From Methanosarcinales archaeon (lineage in GTDB: Archaea > Halobacteriota > Methanosarcinia > Methanosarcinales > Methanogasteraceae): DNA of 10,506 nucleotides. This document shows, piece by piece, positions 1-6,471 of this stretch. The DNA is taken from the NCBI GenBank assembly GCA_030666765.1, contig DAOUXE010000016.1, positions 1-10,506 of the forward strand, read 5' to 3'. How positions within the stretch are numbered: position 1 is the first letter of the stretch; the number at the start of each line of letters is the position of its first letter. The notes under the pieces were generated by a model. The model saw only the letters and a list, made by a program, of their open reading frames with translations, was not told where the DNA came from and made no database searches. The position numbers were made by a program, and so were the translations under genes.

Positions 1-390
1 CAAAGCAGATCATAACACAAGATTTAGGTAAATTGAATCCCGCATACCTCTTATCCTAATTTTTGGAGCGCATACAATATTCTGTATGTGTTTAGTTGAG
101 GTGAAAAAACCACGAGATTACACGAGATTACACAAGATTAACACGAAATCTTGTGGAAATTTGTGCAATCTCGTGGTTCCGTATATGTTTAGCTGTAATC
201 TCGTGGTTTGGCTAAACACGTACAATATTCTGCGTGCACGGGGCTGTTAATTTGGGCGCGGGTGCTTGTGTCAGTGTTAATATCACCCGGAAAATCAACA
301 CCGTCCCCAGGACAGGACTTTGCAAACCCTCACATAAACGAACATTCACCCCCATAAGGTTTATGTCCACGCCACCCATAATTCCATCCA
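1..390. other. Gene-less leader region upstream of proS
   Basis: No ORF here looks real; the two overlapping short ones across 212-431 have no family features and run into proS. The left part is taken up by the nested repeat element. From about 237 to 390 the sequence is of mixed composition without a clear structure. A weak TATA-like stretch, GGTTTATG at about 359-366, sits about 27 bases before the proS ATG, which would fit a leaderless proS transcript. No Shine-Dalgarno precedes that ATG. The upstream neighbour lies outside the window. Confidence 0.45.
71..236. repeat. Nested inverted-repeat element bounded by a 12-nt direct repeat
   Basis: The direct repeat TACAATATTCTG occurs at 73-84 and 221-232. 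Just inside it lie short inverted ends, GTGTTTAG at 88-95 and CTAAACAC at 212-219. Inside those is a perfect 16-bp inverted pair, 107-122 and 194-209 (AAACCACGAGATTACA and its complement). A second hairpin uses arms 110-139 and 147-176, which match at 25 of 30 positions around a 7-nt loop. The left arm is itself a tandem of about 10-nt units (CACGAGATTA, CACGAGATTA, CACAAGATTA). No coding capacity is apparent. The layout resembles a small non-autonomous mobile element (MITE-like) or a dispersed intergenic palindrome. The structure is read directly from the sequence; mobility is inference. Confidence 0.6.
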
Positions 391-1842
391 ATGAAAAATG
401 TGCAGCAGCCAAAACTTCCACCGAAGTCTAGTTTTAGCGAGTGGTATCACGAACTGCTTGCCGCTGCCGAGATCATGGATATCAGGTATCCGGTAAAAGG
501 GCTTTATGTGTGGCCCCCCTTCGGATTTTCACTGCGAAAGAACATCTATTCGATCATCAGAGAACTTCTGGATAACGACGGTCATGAGGAGGCGCTGTTC
601 CCACTTCTGATTCCTGAAAACGAATTTATGAAGGAAGCAGAGCATATCAAGGGATTTGAGGACGAGGTTTACTGGGTCACACACGGCGGCGTGACCCCGC
701 TTGAGATGAAGCTTGCGCTCAGACCGACAAGCGAGACCGCAATCTATCCGATGTACAAACTCTGGGTCAGGTCACACGCGGACATGCCGCTAAAACTCTA
801 CCAGATCGTGAACACGTTCCGGTACGAGACCAAGCACACCCGCCCGCTCATCCGTCTGCGCGAGATCACTTCGTTTAAGGAGGCGCACACCGTGCATGCC
901 GACTGGGATGACGCAGCAAAGCAGGTGGATCGGGCGATCGAGTTATACCAGGAGTTTTACAGGCGTATTGCCGTTCCTACAATCGTTTCAAAGCGCCCCG
1001 AGTGGGACAAGTTCCCTGGAGCAGACTACACGCTTGCAGTCGACACGCTGATGCCGGATGGCAAGGTTCTCCAGATCGGAACAGCGCACCATCTCGCGGA
1101 CAAATTCGCAAAGACGTTCGAGATCACTTATGAGGACGTGGACGGCGAGCAGGTGTACGCGCACCAGACCTGCTACGGGATTTCAGAGCGATGCATCGCT
1201 GCCGCAATCAGCGTGCACGGCGATGACCGCGGGCTTGTGCTGCCGCCGGAGATTGCACCTGTGCAGGTTGCGATCGTGCCGATCGTCTTTGGAAACCGCG
1301 ATTCGAACGAAGCGGTGCTGAGCGCGTGCGCGTCCGTGCGCGATACGCTTACCAGCCACGGACTTCGCGTGAAGATCGATGACCGCGACGAGCATCCCGG
1401 CGCCAAGTACTACAGATGGGAACTTAAAGGTGTGCCGGTAAGAATCGAGATCGGTCCGAGAGACATTGCCAAGAACGCGGTTATGATGGTGCGCAGGGAC
1501 TCATCCGAGAAACGATCGGTGTCGATCGACCGGATCGTCGGCGAGGTGCTGGACTGCATGGACATAATGCTTGCCGATATGTACACTGCCGCATCGCAGA
1601 AGTTCGATTCGAGGATATTTGACTGCAAGACGCTTGACGAGGCGTTAGAGCTTGATGTGCAGGGGATTTTGCGAGTATACTGGTGTCAGGATCCGGATTG
1701 CGGACATGAGATAGAGGAGGTGACCGGGCTTCGTATGCTCGGGATCCCTGTCAGATCGGCAGGATCAGAGGCATCCACATCAGGACCCTGTGTGGTCTGC
1801 GGAAGAGATGGAGTGGGCACACTGGTGGCCCGAACATATTAA
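391..1842 (+). CDS. proS: Prolyl-tRNA synthetase, archaeal/eukaryotic type
   Basis: This enzyme charges tRNA(Pro) with proline using ATP in the cytoplasm. The 483-residue product has class II synthetase features: the proline-site TSE loop (residues 113-115, [10 protein letters not shown]), motif 2 with its arginines ([17 protein letters not shown], 143-159), HHLADKF at about 223-239, and motif 3 region [15 protein letters not shown] (276-290). An anticodon-binding domain follows (about 291-390). The C-terminal domain carries Cys432, Cys437, Cys467 and Cys470, a probable zinc site, and the chain ends in tyrosine (LVARTY). The short form without the bacterial editing insertion and the terminal Tyr are both hallmarks of the archaeal/eukaryotic type. 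The start is the ATG at 391; there is no Shine-Dalgarno, and a TATA-like stretch about 27 bases upstream suggests a leaderless message. It may be co-transcribed with csl4, 34 bp downstream. Confidence 0.96.
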   Translation: MKNVQQPKLPPKSSFSEWYHELLAAAEIMDIRYPVKGLYVWPPFGFSLRKNIYSIIRELLDNDGHEEALFPLLIPENEFMKEAEHIKGFEDEVYWVTHGGVTPLEMKLALRPTSETAIYPMYKLWVRSHADMPLKLYQIVNTFRYETKHTRPLIRLREITSFKEAHTVHADWDDAAKQVDRAIELYQEFYRRIAVPTIVSKRPEWDKFPGADYTLAVDTLMPDGKVLQIGTAHHLADKFAKTFEITYEDVDGEQVYAHQTCYGISERCIAAAISVHGDDRGLVLPPEIAPVQVAIVPIVFGNRDSNEAVLSACASVRDTLTSHGLRVKIDDRDEHPGAKYYRWELKGVPVRIEIGPRDIAKNAVMMVRRDSSEKRSVSIDRIVGEVLDCMDIMLADMYTAASQKFDSRIFDCKTLDEALELDVQGILRVYWCQDPDCGHEIEEVTGLRMLGIPVRSAGSEASTSGPCVVCGRDGVGTLVARTY

Positions 1843-1876
1843 ATAAATTGAATATAAATGAGGGATTCATATTAAA

Positions 1877-2599
1877 TTGAAGAAACGAACCGTTCTACGA
1901 AAGGTAGAGAGGAATGTCGGAGATGTTGAGGATAGCAATGAATCGCCTATAAAAAGCGATTCATCGATGCCACAGTCCAAAGGGCAGAACACTACCAATA
2001 ATACTGGCGGCAACGCCACTGATAATAACTCCTCGAATAGTTCTGACAAGTTTGTGCTCCCGGGTGATCTCATAGGAACCACTGAAGAGTTCCGTGGCGG
2101 CGCACAGACGTACGAGAAGACTGGTGGCGTCTACGCAGCCATCGCAGGAACAGCCAGAGTCAATACTGTTCGCAGGTCGGTTTCCGTGATCCCGTGCACG
2201 GACATACCACCAATCCTTAGGAAAGGGGATGTAGTCATCGGGCAGATCGTAGGACTGCGTGACTCGCTTGCGATGGTAACGATCGCCGGTGCGAAGGACG
2301 TCGTCGACCGGGAGATCCCTAATGTAGGGTCTGCTGTCGTCCACGTATCCAACGTCAAGAGGGGTTATGTCAAGGAAATCGCGCACGAGTTTGGGATATT
2401 CGACATCTTGAAGGCAAAGATAGTTGATCTCAAGAACATGCGCCTTGACACATCAGATCCGGAGATGGGTGTCATGAAGGCGCTCTGTTCGAACTGCAGG
2501 ACCGCAATGGTTCGGCATGACTCAAAACTTAAATGTCCTGAGTGTGGCAGAATCGAGACGAGAAAACTAGCCACAGGTTACGGAACCGGCATCGTATAA
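1877..2599 (+). CDS. csl4: Exosome complex RNA-binding protein Csl4
   Basis: Csl4 is one of the archaeal exosome cap subunits, an RNA-binding ring on the Rrp41-Rrp42 core that takes part in RNA 3'-end degradation and tailing. The fold order is visible: an N-terminal domain starting at FVLPGDLIGTTEEF (residues 59-72 from the TTG), an S1 domain (about 113-190), and a C-terminal zinc ribbon with Cys204, Cys207, Cys220 and Cys223. The start is uncertain. The only in-frame codon near the 5' end is TTG at 1877, preceded by GAGGGA at 1860-1865 and a TATA-like AATATAAAT at 1851-1859. The first in-frame ATG, at 1967, still leaves a Ser/Asn/Gly/Thr-rich stretch before the conserved domain. Related proteins usually begin close to the FVLPGD segment, so 27-57 extra residues are unusual. 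Its stop TAA overlaps the mfnD ATG by one base. Confidence 0.92.
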   Translation: MKKRTVLRKVERNVGDVEDSNESPIKSDSSMPQSKGQNTTNNTGGNATDNNSSNSSDKFVLPGDLIGTTEEFRGGAQTYEKTGGVYAAIAGTARVNTVRRSVSVIPCTDIPPILRKGDVVIGQIVGLRDSLAMVTIAGAKDVVDREIPNVGSAVVHVSNVKRGYVKEIAHEFGIFDILKAKIVDLKNMRLDTSDPEMGVMKALCSNCRTAMVRHDSKLKCPECGRIETRKLATGYGTGIV

Positions 2600-3579
2600 T
2601 GGAGGTCATGGTCGCCGAGTATGCGGTCGCAACGGGAGACCGCGACATACTTGGAGAAGGATGCGCGATGCTCGCAACTCTCGCGAACAGTTTCGCGGCA
2701 GGCGGGCATCTAGTGCGGTATCCTGCCAGAGAGCAGGTTCATGGAGTCCGTGGAGATATGTTTGGGTGTGGTGGTGACTGTGGTGAGGACGGCTTCGCCA
2801 CAGCGATCGAACGAATTGCGCGTACCTGCGATGCCGGGATCGTGATCGCACCGGATGAGATTCTTGCTGACTTAACTGAGATCGTTGAAGAGAACACGGT
2901 CAATCTCGGCTGCCCGAGCAAGTCCGTGAGAAACTGTGCCGACAAAATCGTTTGCTCTCGCATCCTGTCAGATAACGGTATCACTGTGCCAAGGGTCATC
3001 GATGATGTAGATATTGGTACAAGTGGTATAAGTGGTACGGATGGCGCAGGTGCTGGTGCGCGGTATGTGATCAAGCCGAGATCGGGCTGTGCCTCAGAAG
3101 GGATCTCGATCGTGTCGGAAAAAGTGAATTTGAGCGATGATTTCATCGTAACCGAACTTGTATCCGGAGAACACTTAAGCGCGAGTCTGATCATCGGAAA
3201 AACCACACTCCCCCTCACTGTGAACAAGCAGATGGTCGAGATCGGAACAGAGACCATCGAGTACAACGGTGGGGTTGTACCATACCAGACACCGTGGTGG
3301 GGTGAGGTCATAGATACCTCTGCAAAAGCGGCAGATGTGCTTGGGTGTAGAGGGTATGTTGGGGTCGATATCGTTGCAGGCGACGAACTCTATGTGGTGG
3401 ATGTGAATCCGCGCCCGACGACATCGATACTCGGGATCGCAAAGGTTATCGATCACGAGATAGGGGATCTGATCATAAGGGCAGGACTTGGAGATCTTCC
3501 TGAGTCAGTCGGGATAACAGGGACGTTTGAATTCACAAAAGAGATGCTTAGCTGTATTTTTTTACAGGATTCCCAGTAA
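2599..3579 (+). CDS. mfnD: ATP-grasp ligase, probable tyramine--L-glutamate ligase (MfnD)
   Basis: MfnD joins tyramine to the gamma-carboxyl of glutamate with ATP, an early step in making methanofuran, the one-carbon carrier of methanogens and relatives. The product is 326 residues. It starts MEVMVAEYA, like the family's short beta-strand opening, and has ATP-grasp marks: ADKIVCSRIL (114-123), YVIKPRSGCASEGIS (156-170), TELVSGEHLSASLI (185-198) and the metal-binding DVNPRPTTS (268-276). The ATG at 2599 overlaps the csl4 stop (TAATG), implying translational coupling. A GGAGGT at 2601-2606 is too close to serve the ATG at 2608, so the overlapping start is preferred. A Ser/Gly/Thr-rich loop (about 141-154) is probably an insertion. 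Assignment to ATP-grasp is firm. MfnD rests on overall resemblance and the methanogen-like context; another amino-acid ligase remains possible. Confidence 0.75.
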   Translation: MEVMVAEYAVATGDRDILGEGCAMLATLANSFAAGGHLVRYPAREQVHGVRGDMFGCGGDCGEDGFATAIERIARTCDAGIVIAPDEILADLTEIVEENTVNLGCPSKSVRNCADKIVCSRILSDNGITVPRVIDDVDIGTSGISGTDGAGAGARYVIKPRSGCASEGISIVSEKVNLSDDFIVTELVSGEHLSASLIIGKTTLPLTVNKQMVEIGTETIEYNGGVVPYQTPWWGEVIDTSAKAADVLGCRGYVGVDIVAGDELYVVDVNPRPTTSILGIAKVIDHEIGDLIIRAGLGDLPESVGITGTFEFTKEMLSCIFLQDSQ

Positions 3580-3650
3580 CGTGATTGCAAAAGCAGTCTA
3601 TTGTTGCGCAGCCGAGAAAAATAATTGATCGTTCATAATCTGCGTAATGA

Positions 3651-3664
3651 GTGGATCGATCCAC
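3651..3664. repeat. Perfect 14-bp palindrome
   Basis: GTGGATCGATCCAC reads identically on both strands. It lies between the convergent mfnD and TRAM genes, immediately before the nested hairpin element. It could be a protein-binding site or part of a terminator structure; nothing in the sequence chooses between these. Confidence 0.6.
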
Positions 3665-3748
3665 CCGGTATAAAAAAAATTGTTCCGGGTGTGTGCGCCG
3701 CATGTTGAACCATTTCGGTTCAGAAAAACGAGATGCACGCCCGGAACA
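3662..3748. other. Nested hairpin element with alternative pairing between convergent genes
   Basis: An outer stem pairs 3681-3694 (TGTTCCGGGTGTGT) with 3735-3748 (GCACGCCCGGAACA), 14 pairs including two G-U. Inside it is a second stem, 3706-3711 with 3717-3722 (TGAACC / GGTTCA). CACCCGG at 3662-3668 can pair with CCGGGTG at 3685-3691 and so competes with the outer stem. The rest of 3580-3776 has no ORF. An A/T-rich TATAAAAAAAATTG sits at 3669-3682. Possible roles are a bidirectional terminator, a small structured RNA, or a relic palindromic element. Folding is inferred from base pairing only. Confidence 0.45.
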
Positions 3749-3776
3749 TATTATTAAACTCTGAACGATTTATAGC

Positions 3777-3983
3777 TCACTCTGATACAGACGCGATTGC
3801 AAACCGTCTCATGACTTTGTCAACTTTGATCTTGACATTGTCTCCGATCTTTGTGCCTGGCACAAAAATCACAAAGCCTTGTACACGGGCTATGCCATCG
3901 CCTTCTCTGGCAATGTCTTCTATGGTGACATCATACTCCGTGCCTTCGGCAACTGGTGCATCGTAGGTTTCTCCTCTGAACAA
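3777..3983 (-). CDS. Stand-alone TRAM domain protein
   Basis: This is a 68-residue protein consisting almost wholly of one TRAM domain, an OB-like beta-barrel known for RNA binding. Small single-TRAM proteins are common in methanogens and haloarchaea, where some act as RNA chaperones, including in cold response. The visible signature is AREGDGIARVQGFVIFVPG followed by TKIGDNVKIKV (about residues 25-54). The start is a TTG at 3981-3983, decided by a strong Shine-Dalgarno: GGAGG (complement of 3991-3995) lies 7 bases upstream within AAGGAGGAAG, and no ATG or GTG lies at a comparable place. The length is normal for the family. The gene is convergent with mfnD and does not appear to be in an operon. 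Confidence 0.88.
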   Translation of the reverse strand: MFRGETYDAPVAEGTEYDVTIEDIAREGDGIARVQGFVIFVPGTKIGDNVKIKVDKVMRRFAIASVSE

Positions 3984-4431
3984 CTTTCTTCCTCCTTCTT
4001 AGTTTAAACCAACCAACTTAGAAAAGCGCACAGAACTGAACTACTCAAATCCTATAAGCTGCATCGATAAATTAATTGATCAACCATAACTTGACACTCC
4101 CAGTACATAACCTTTTCGCATGATCTGACTCTGGACGGTGTTATGTGGCAGACTATCTCATCACTTTTCGATCCTTTTCGCAAAGGTCATCAAGAAATGG
4201 TGTTTGGCAGAATGCCGCTCTGAAAATTCCATGACCCGTCCCCTCTTGCCTGCGATCTCGCCACCGTATGCAATCTCCTCGCGGGACGCCGCCAAAAGAC
4301 GCAACCTCGCGATCCTGGGGCAGGTAGGCCTGTGATCTTGCAATCGCAAACGGAAGAAAAGTCAAGATTCGAGGGTCGTTTTCGGAGATTGGATTAGGGC
4401 GCTTTTTTGTGGGTTCTTAATTAAGTTCTGG
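3984..4431. other. 448-bp region without a convincing gene
   Basis: The right half (about 4160-4350) has a composition like coding DNA. On the minus strand a 62-codon frame (4161-4349) reads with plausible codon use, for example the segment AASREEIAYGGEIAGKRGRV. It has no Shine-Dalgarno, no recognised domain and overlaps another equally open frame, so I read it as a gene remnant or chance. The left part is A/T-rich; TTATAG at about 4053-4058 could be a weak TATA for the TRAM gene on the minus strand. TTGATCAA (4077-4084) and CTTAATTAAG (4416-4425) are short palindromes. No tRNA could be recognised. Confidence 0.4.
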
Positions 4432-5034
4432 CTACCGAAGCAGTACCAGCCCAAACGTCTTGATCGTCTCGTCAAACGATCTGACCACATCAAGTTCGAA
4501 TCCAGCCGCACGTACGGTGGCGTACACATCGATGCCACTTGCTTCCATCGACGGTCTCAGCCGGTCCGGATGCCTGCAGAGCCGCTTTACGGTGTGGAAA
4601 TCGATATCACCTTCCTCTGGTAGGCAGGTCTCGCAGAGTGAACACGGATACGCTCCAAATCCGAATGCCTTGTAGCAACCGGATAGGAATGCATGTCGTT
4701 CGAGGTTGAAGATCACGTCCTGAATCTGCAGGATGAGATCCCAGAGATGGTGGTGGATATGCCTCGGATCGACTGTTGTCTCCTTTGGAAGTCCCACAAA
4801 CTCGACGAGCACGGCATCTGTGTAGTCTGAAAGTACCTTTTCGGTCTCCTCTGGCGTTGGCGAGTACGGCGGGCAGGAGAGGTGCTTGCCGTACGCCTTA
4901 CATCCATATTTACATTTGAGCCGCACCCATGCCGCTATTTTTATGGCATCGGTTGCGATCAGCCGCAGATCGTTTGCGCCGCTATCAAGCGCCATCTGCC
5001 GCAGTTCTGGTATAAGTGTACTTGGTTCTTTCAT
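4432..5034 (-). CDS. DUF2284 family cysteine-rich metal-binding protein
   Basis: The 200-residue product matches the DUF2284 pattern, predicted metal/iron-sulfur proteins of unproven function, common in anaerobic archaea and bacteria. Near the N-terminus is CKYGCKAYGKHLSCPPYSP (Cys41, Cys45, Cys54). A second cluster, GAYPCSLCETC with Cys131, Cys134 and Cys137, plus Cys153 in RLCRHPDRLRPSMEASGI, looks like a [4Fe-4S] site. No signal peptide or membrane segment is seen, so it is probably cytoplasmic. Two starts are possible, 5046 and 5034. The second is favoured because GGTGAT, a good Shine-Dalgarno match, lies 6 bases before it, whereas none precedes the first. It diverges from the winged-helix gene, sharing about 100 bp of upstream DNA, so that regulator could control it. 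It ends with TAG, followed by an in-frame TAA five codons later. Confidence 0.85.
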   Translation of the reverse strand: MKEPSTLIPELRQMALDSGANDLRLIATDAIKIAAWVRLKCKYGCKAYGKHLSCPPYSPTPEETEKVLSDYTDAVLVEFVGLPKETTVDPRHIHHHLWDLILQIQDVIFNLERHAFLSGCYKAFGFGAYPCSLCETCLPEEGDIDFHTVKRLCRHPDRLRPSMEASGIDVYATVRAAGFELDVVRSFDETIKTFGLVLLR

Positions 5035-5102
5035 CCGGATCACCATGTTATTCGGGATTATTATTACGGCTATGGGACTTGTCCAGAGTTCTGATCGGTT
5101 GT

Positions 5103-5110
5103 GATATAAA
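5103..5110 (+). promoter_or_regulatory. TATA box of the winged-helix gene, leaderless spacing
   Basis: GATATAAA is centred about 26 bases before the ATG at 5133. Archaeal transcription usually starts about 25 bases after the TATA centre, so the message should begin at or next to the start codon. The absence of any Shine-Dalgarno before 5133 agrees with this. Confidence 0.6.
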
Positions 5111-5132
5111 ACATGCCTTCCAACCCTATACT

Positions 5133-5420
5133 ATGGAGCGCGTACTCTGGTGGCTGATCGCAGGCACAAAAGGCGGAGTTAACCGTGCCAGAATGATCGA
5201 TGCGCTGCGTGACCGTCCATATAATGCCAACCAGTTGTCAGAGGTGCTGGAACTGGACTATAAGACGGTAAGGTATCACCTGAAGGTTCTTTCCGAGAAC
5301 AGCGTGATCACATCCACTGGAAACGGCTATGGCACTATGTATTTTCTATCCCCGGTGATGGAGGCGAATTACGCGCTATTTGAAGAGATCTGGGAGAAAA
5401 TTGGAAATAAATTCAAGTGA
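5133..5420 (+). CDS. Winged helix-turn-helix transcriptional regulator (ArsR-like)
   Basis: This is a 95-residue DNA-binding protein. The core reads GGVNRARMIDALRDRPYNANQLSEVLELDYKTVRYHLKVL in pieces across residues 14-53: one helix, then an ArsR-type helix-turn-helix with recognition helix around YKTVRYHLKVLSEN. The wing is at about 56-70 (VITSTGNGYGTMYFLSP). No metal-sensing Cys pair is visible, so the ligand is unknown. A longer frame opens upstream at 5016, but it overlaps the divergent DUF2284 gene, and the ATG at 5133 sits 26 bases after a TATA box and begins just before the domain. The gene is followed after 12 bp by the small membrane protein, so the two form a unit. This pairing of a winged-helix gene with a three-helix membrane protein is a recurring arrangement in archaea. 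Confidence 0.85.
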   Translation: MERVLWWLIAGTKGGVNRARMIDALRDRPYNANQLSEVLELDYKTVRYHLKVLSENSVITSTGNGYGTMYFLSPVMEANYALFEEIWEKIGNKFK

Positions 5421-5432
5421 GGAGACTATAAC

Positions 5433-5741
5433 ATGCAACTATCTATGTACGATCCGGTTTTTATAATGAATGTCAAGACGGTGATGACCACAGCAAACGT
5501 GGTGCTGCTGGTTTTATTACTGGCTATTTATGTCCGAAGTTACGCACAGATTAAATCGAAGTTCACGTTGGGCTTGATGATATTTGCATCCCTCCTGTTC
5601 TTGCAGGCGGTCATGTCGACTCCATGCATGCATGCTGCCGCGTGCGGGCGTCGGATGTGCGTACTTGGGCCGCTTGACGTGATACCGGACATACTCGAAT
5701 TTATGGCGCTTCTGGTGCTGCTGTACCTCAGTTCGGAATGA
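5433..5741 (+). CDS. Small three-helix membrane protein with a Cys-rich loop
   Basis: The function is unknown. The 102-residue product has three hydrophobic segments at about 16-36, 44-63 and 81-100. Between the second and third lies a short loop with Cys65, Cys71 and Cys76 (STPCMHAAACGRRMC), plus a histidine. The loop could bind a metal or form disulfides; this is inference. The start ATG at 5433 has GGAG (5421-5424) 8 bases upstream; the ATG at 5445 would be less well placed. The gene lies 12 bp after the regulator and is very probably co-transcribed with it. It resembles in size and layout small membrane proteins that accompany winged-helix genes in archaea (for example the haloarchaeal DUF7521 type), which may sense or transmit a membrane signal. 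The stop codon TGA forms the first bases of a 28-nt direct repeat (5739-5766). Confidence 0.8.
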   Translation: MQLSMYDPVFIMNVKTVMTTANVVLLVLLLAIYVRSYAQIKSKFTLGLMIFASLLFLQAVMSTPCMHAAACGRRMCVLGPLDVIPDILEFMALLVLLYLSSE

Positions 5742-5975
5742 ATTTGGGTATGATTTTGGCGTGATTATGGGGGGCATTGTCTGAAAATAAAGTGATTTAT
5801 CACAGCGGTCTGCGAAGCAACGCTGATGGCGCAAGAGTTTTGCGACCGTGTTCAACCCCCTGCGCACTCTGCGGTAACGGCTCTGTCGTCGACGCTTGCG
5901 TTAGAATATAAGGTCTGCATCTCATTTTGGGCTGAATTTGGGCATGATTCTGGCGAGATTTGGATATAATTCTGG
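5739..5975 (+). repeat. 28-nt direct repeat and three 17-bp operator-like copies
   Basis: Positions 5739-5766 and 5933-5960 match at 25 of 28 bases. A 17-bp core occurs three times: TTTGGGTATGATTTTGG (5743-5759), TTTGGGCATGATTCTGG (5937-5953) and TTTGGATATAATTCTGG (5959-5975). The last two start 22 bp apart, two helical turns, and the final copy ends 5 bp before the TATA box at 5981. This placement suggests binding sites for a regulator of the downstream secreted-protein gene, plausibly the nearby winged-helix protein. The repeats are seen directly; the role is inferred. Confidence 0.55.
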
Positions 5976-6049
5976 AATAATTATATATATACGTGACCAC
6001 TGATTGAGTATTGCCCAAATGGGCTAAACTCGAACAAGGTGAAAACAAA
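5742..6049 (+). other. 308-bp intergenic regulatory region
   Basis: This gap separates the regulator/membrane-protein pair from the secreted-protein gene and carries no convincing ORF. Its ends are A/T-rich and hold the 17-bp repeats. The middle, about 5800-5905, is visibly richer in G and C, as if of different origin. A small inverted repeat, GTGAT-TT-ATCAC at 5792-5803, may mark the end of the upstream transcript. The downstream promoter and the 5' leader occupy 5981-6049. Confidence 0.5.
5981..5990 (+). promoter_or_regulatory. TATA box of the secreted repeat-protein gene
   Basis: TTATATATAT is a near-consensus archaeal TATA box. Transcription would start near 6011, giving a leader of about 38 bases. 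That leader opens with a short hairpin, GCCC-AAAT-GGGC at 6013-6024, and holds the Shine-Dalgarno AAGGTGA (6036-6042) ahead of the ATG at 6050. Confidence 0.7.
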
Positions 6050-6460
6050 ATGAAGATAAGAACAATGACTGGAATCCTGATCGTTGCACTGGTCGCGCTC
6101 TTTATAGGAGTTGCTGCCGCTCAGTATGGTCCGGGTGGCGGCGCTGGCGGCGACCACTACGTAGACAACAACGGCGATGGAATATGTGACAATATCGGCA
6201 ACTGTACAGGATTCGTGGACGCTGATGGTGATGGTATCTGCGACAATCTCAGCAACTGTGGACATGGACGCGGTGGATGCGGATGCGGCGGCGGCATGAA
6301 CTTTACCGATAGCGATGGTGATGGCATCTGTGACAACATCGGCAACGGTAACGACTCTGACGGCGACGGCATCCCGAACGGGCAGGACGACGATTATGAG
6401 CCGCCGCGAGATGGAAGCGGTCGTGGCAATGGCGGACAGGGCAAAGGGCGCAATCGATAA
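6050..6460 (+). CDS. Secreted Asp/Gly/Cys repeat protein, putative calcium-binding
   Basis: This 136-residue exported protein has no assigned function. Residues 1-24 form a signal peptide (charged start, hydrophobic core, AAA then Q25), which removes it to the cell exterior. Four acidic repeats follow: VDNNGDGICDN (38-48), VDADGDGICDN (56-66), TDSDGDGICDN (86-96) and NDSDGDGIPNG (101-111). The DxDGDG pattern resembles EF-hand loops of dockerins and thrombospondin type 3 repeats, both Ca-binding. Cys44, Cys52, Cys62, Cys70, Cys77, Cys79 and Cys92 add metal or disulfide capacity, and a Gly/Arg-rich tail ends the chain. The start at 6050 is chosen over an upstream in-frame ATG at 6011 because AAGGTGA lies 7 bases before it and the signal peptide then begins correctly. 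It has its own promoter and terminator, and the NapH-like gene follows 99 bp later. Confidence 0.8.
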   Translation: MKIRTMTGILIVALVALFIGVAAAQYGPGGGAGGDHYVDNNGDGICDNIGNCTGFVDADGDGICDNLSNCGHGRGGCGCGGGMNFTDSDGDGICDNIGNGNDSDGDGIPNGQDDDYEPPRDGSGRGNGGQGKGRNR

Positions 6461-6471
6461 TTCTGTGCTGT

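Noticed and set aside
107..209. CRISPR array
   Set aside because: The repeat units are about 10 nt, adjacent and inverted, with no regular spacers of 25-40 nt.
2739..3311. 190-codon minus-strand frame across mfnD
   Set aside because: It is antisense to the ATP-grasp motifs, Pro/Ser-rich and without a ribosome site.
3701..3748. tRNA-like GGTTCA hairpin
   Set aside because: No acceptor, D or anticodon arms can be built around it, and the stem lengths do not fit a tRNA.
5016..5132. 39-codon N-terminal extension of the winged-helix regulator
   Set aside because: It overlaps the divergent DUF2284 start and the TATA box; the ATG at 5133 has leaderless spacing and begins just before the domain.
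5800..6048. 82-codon minus-strand frame in the intergenic gap
   Set aside because: It crosses the promoter and leader of the secreted-protein gene and has no recognisable domain. The region is better explained by repeats and control sites.
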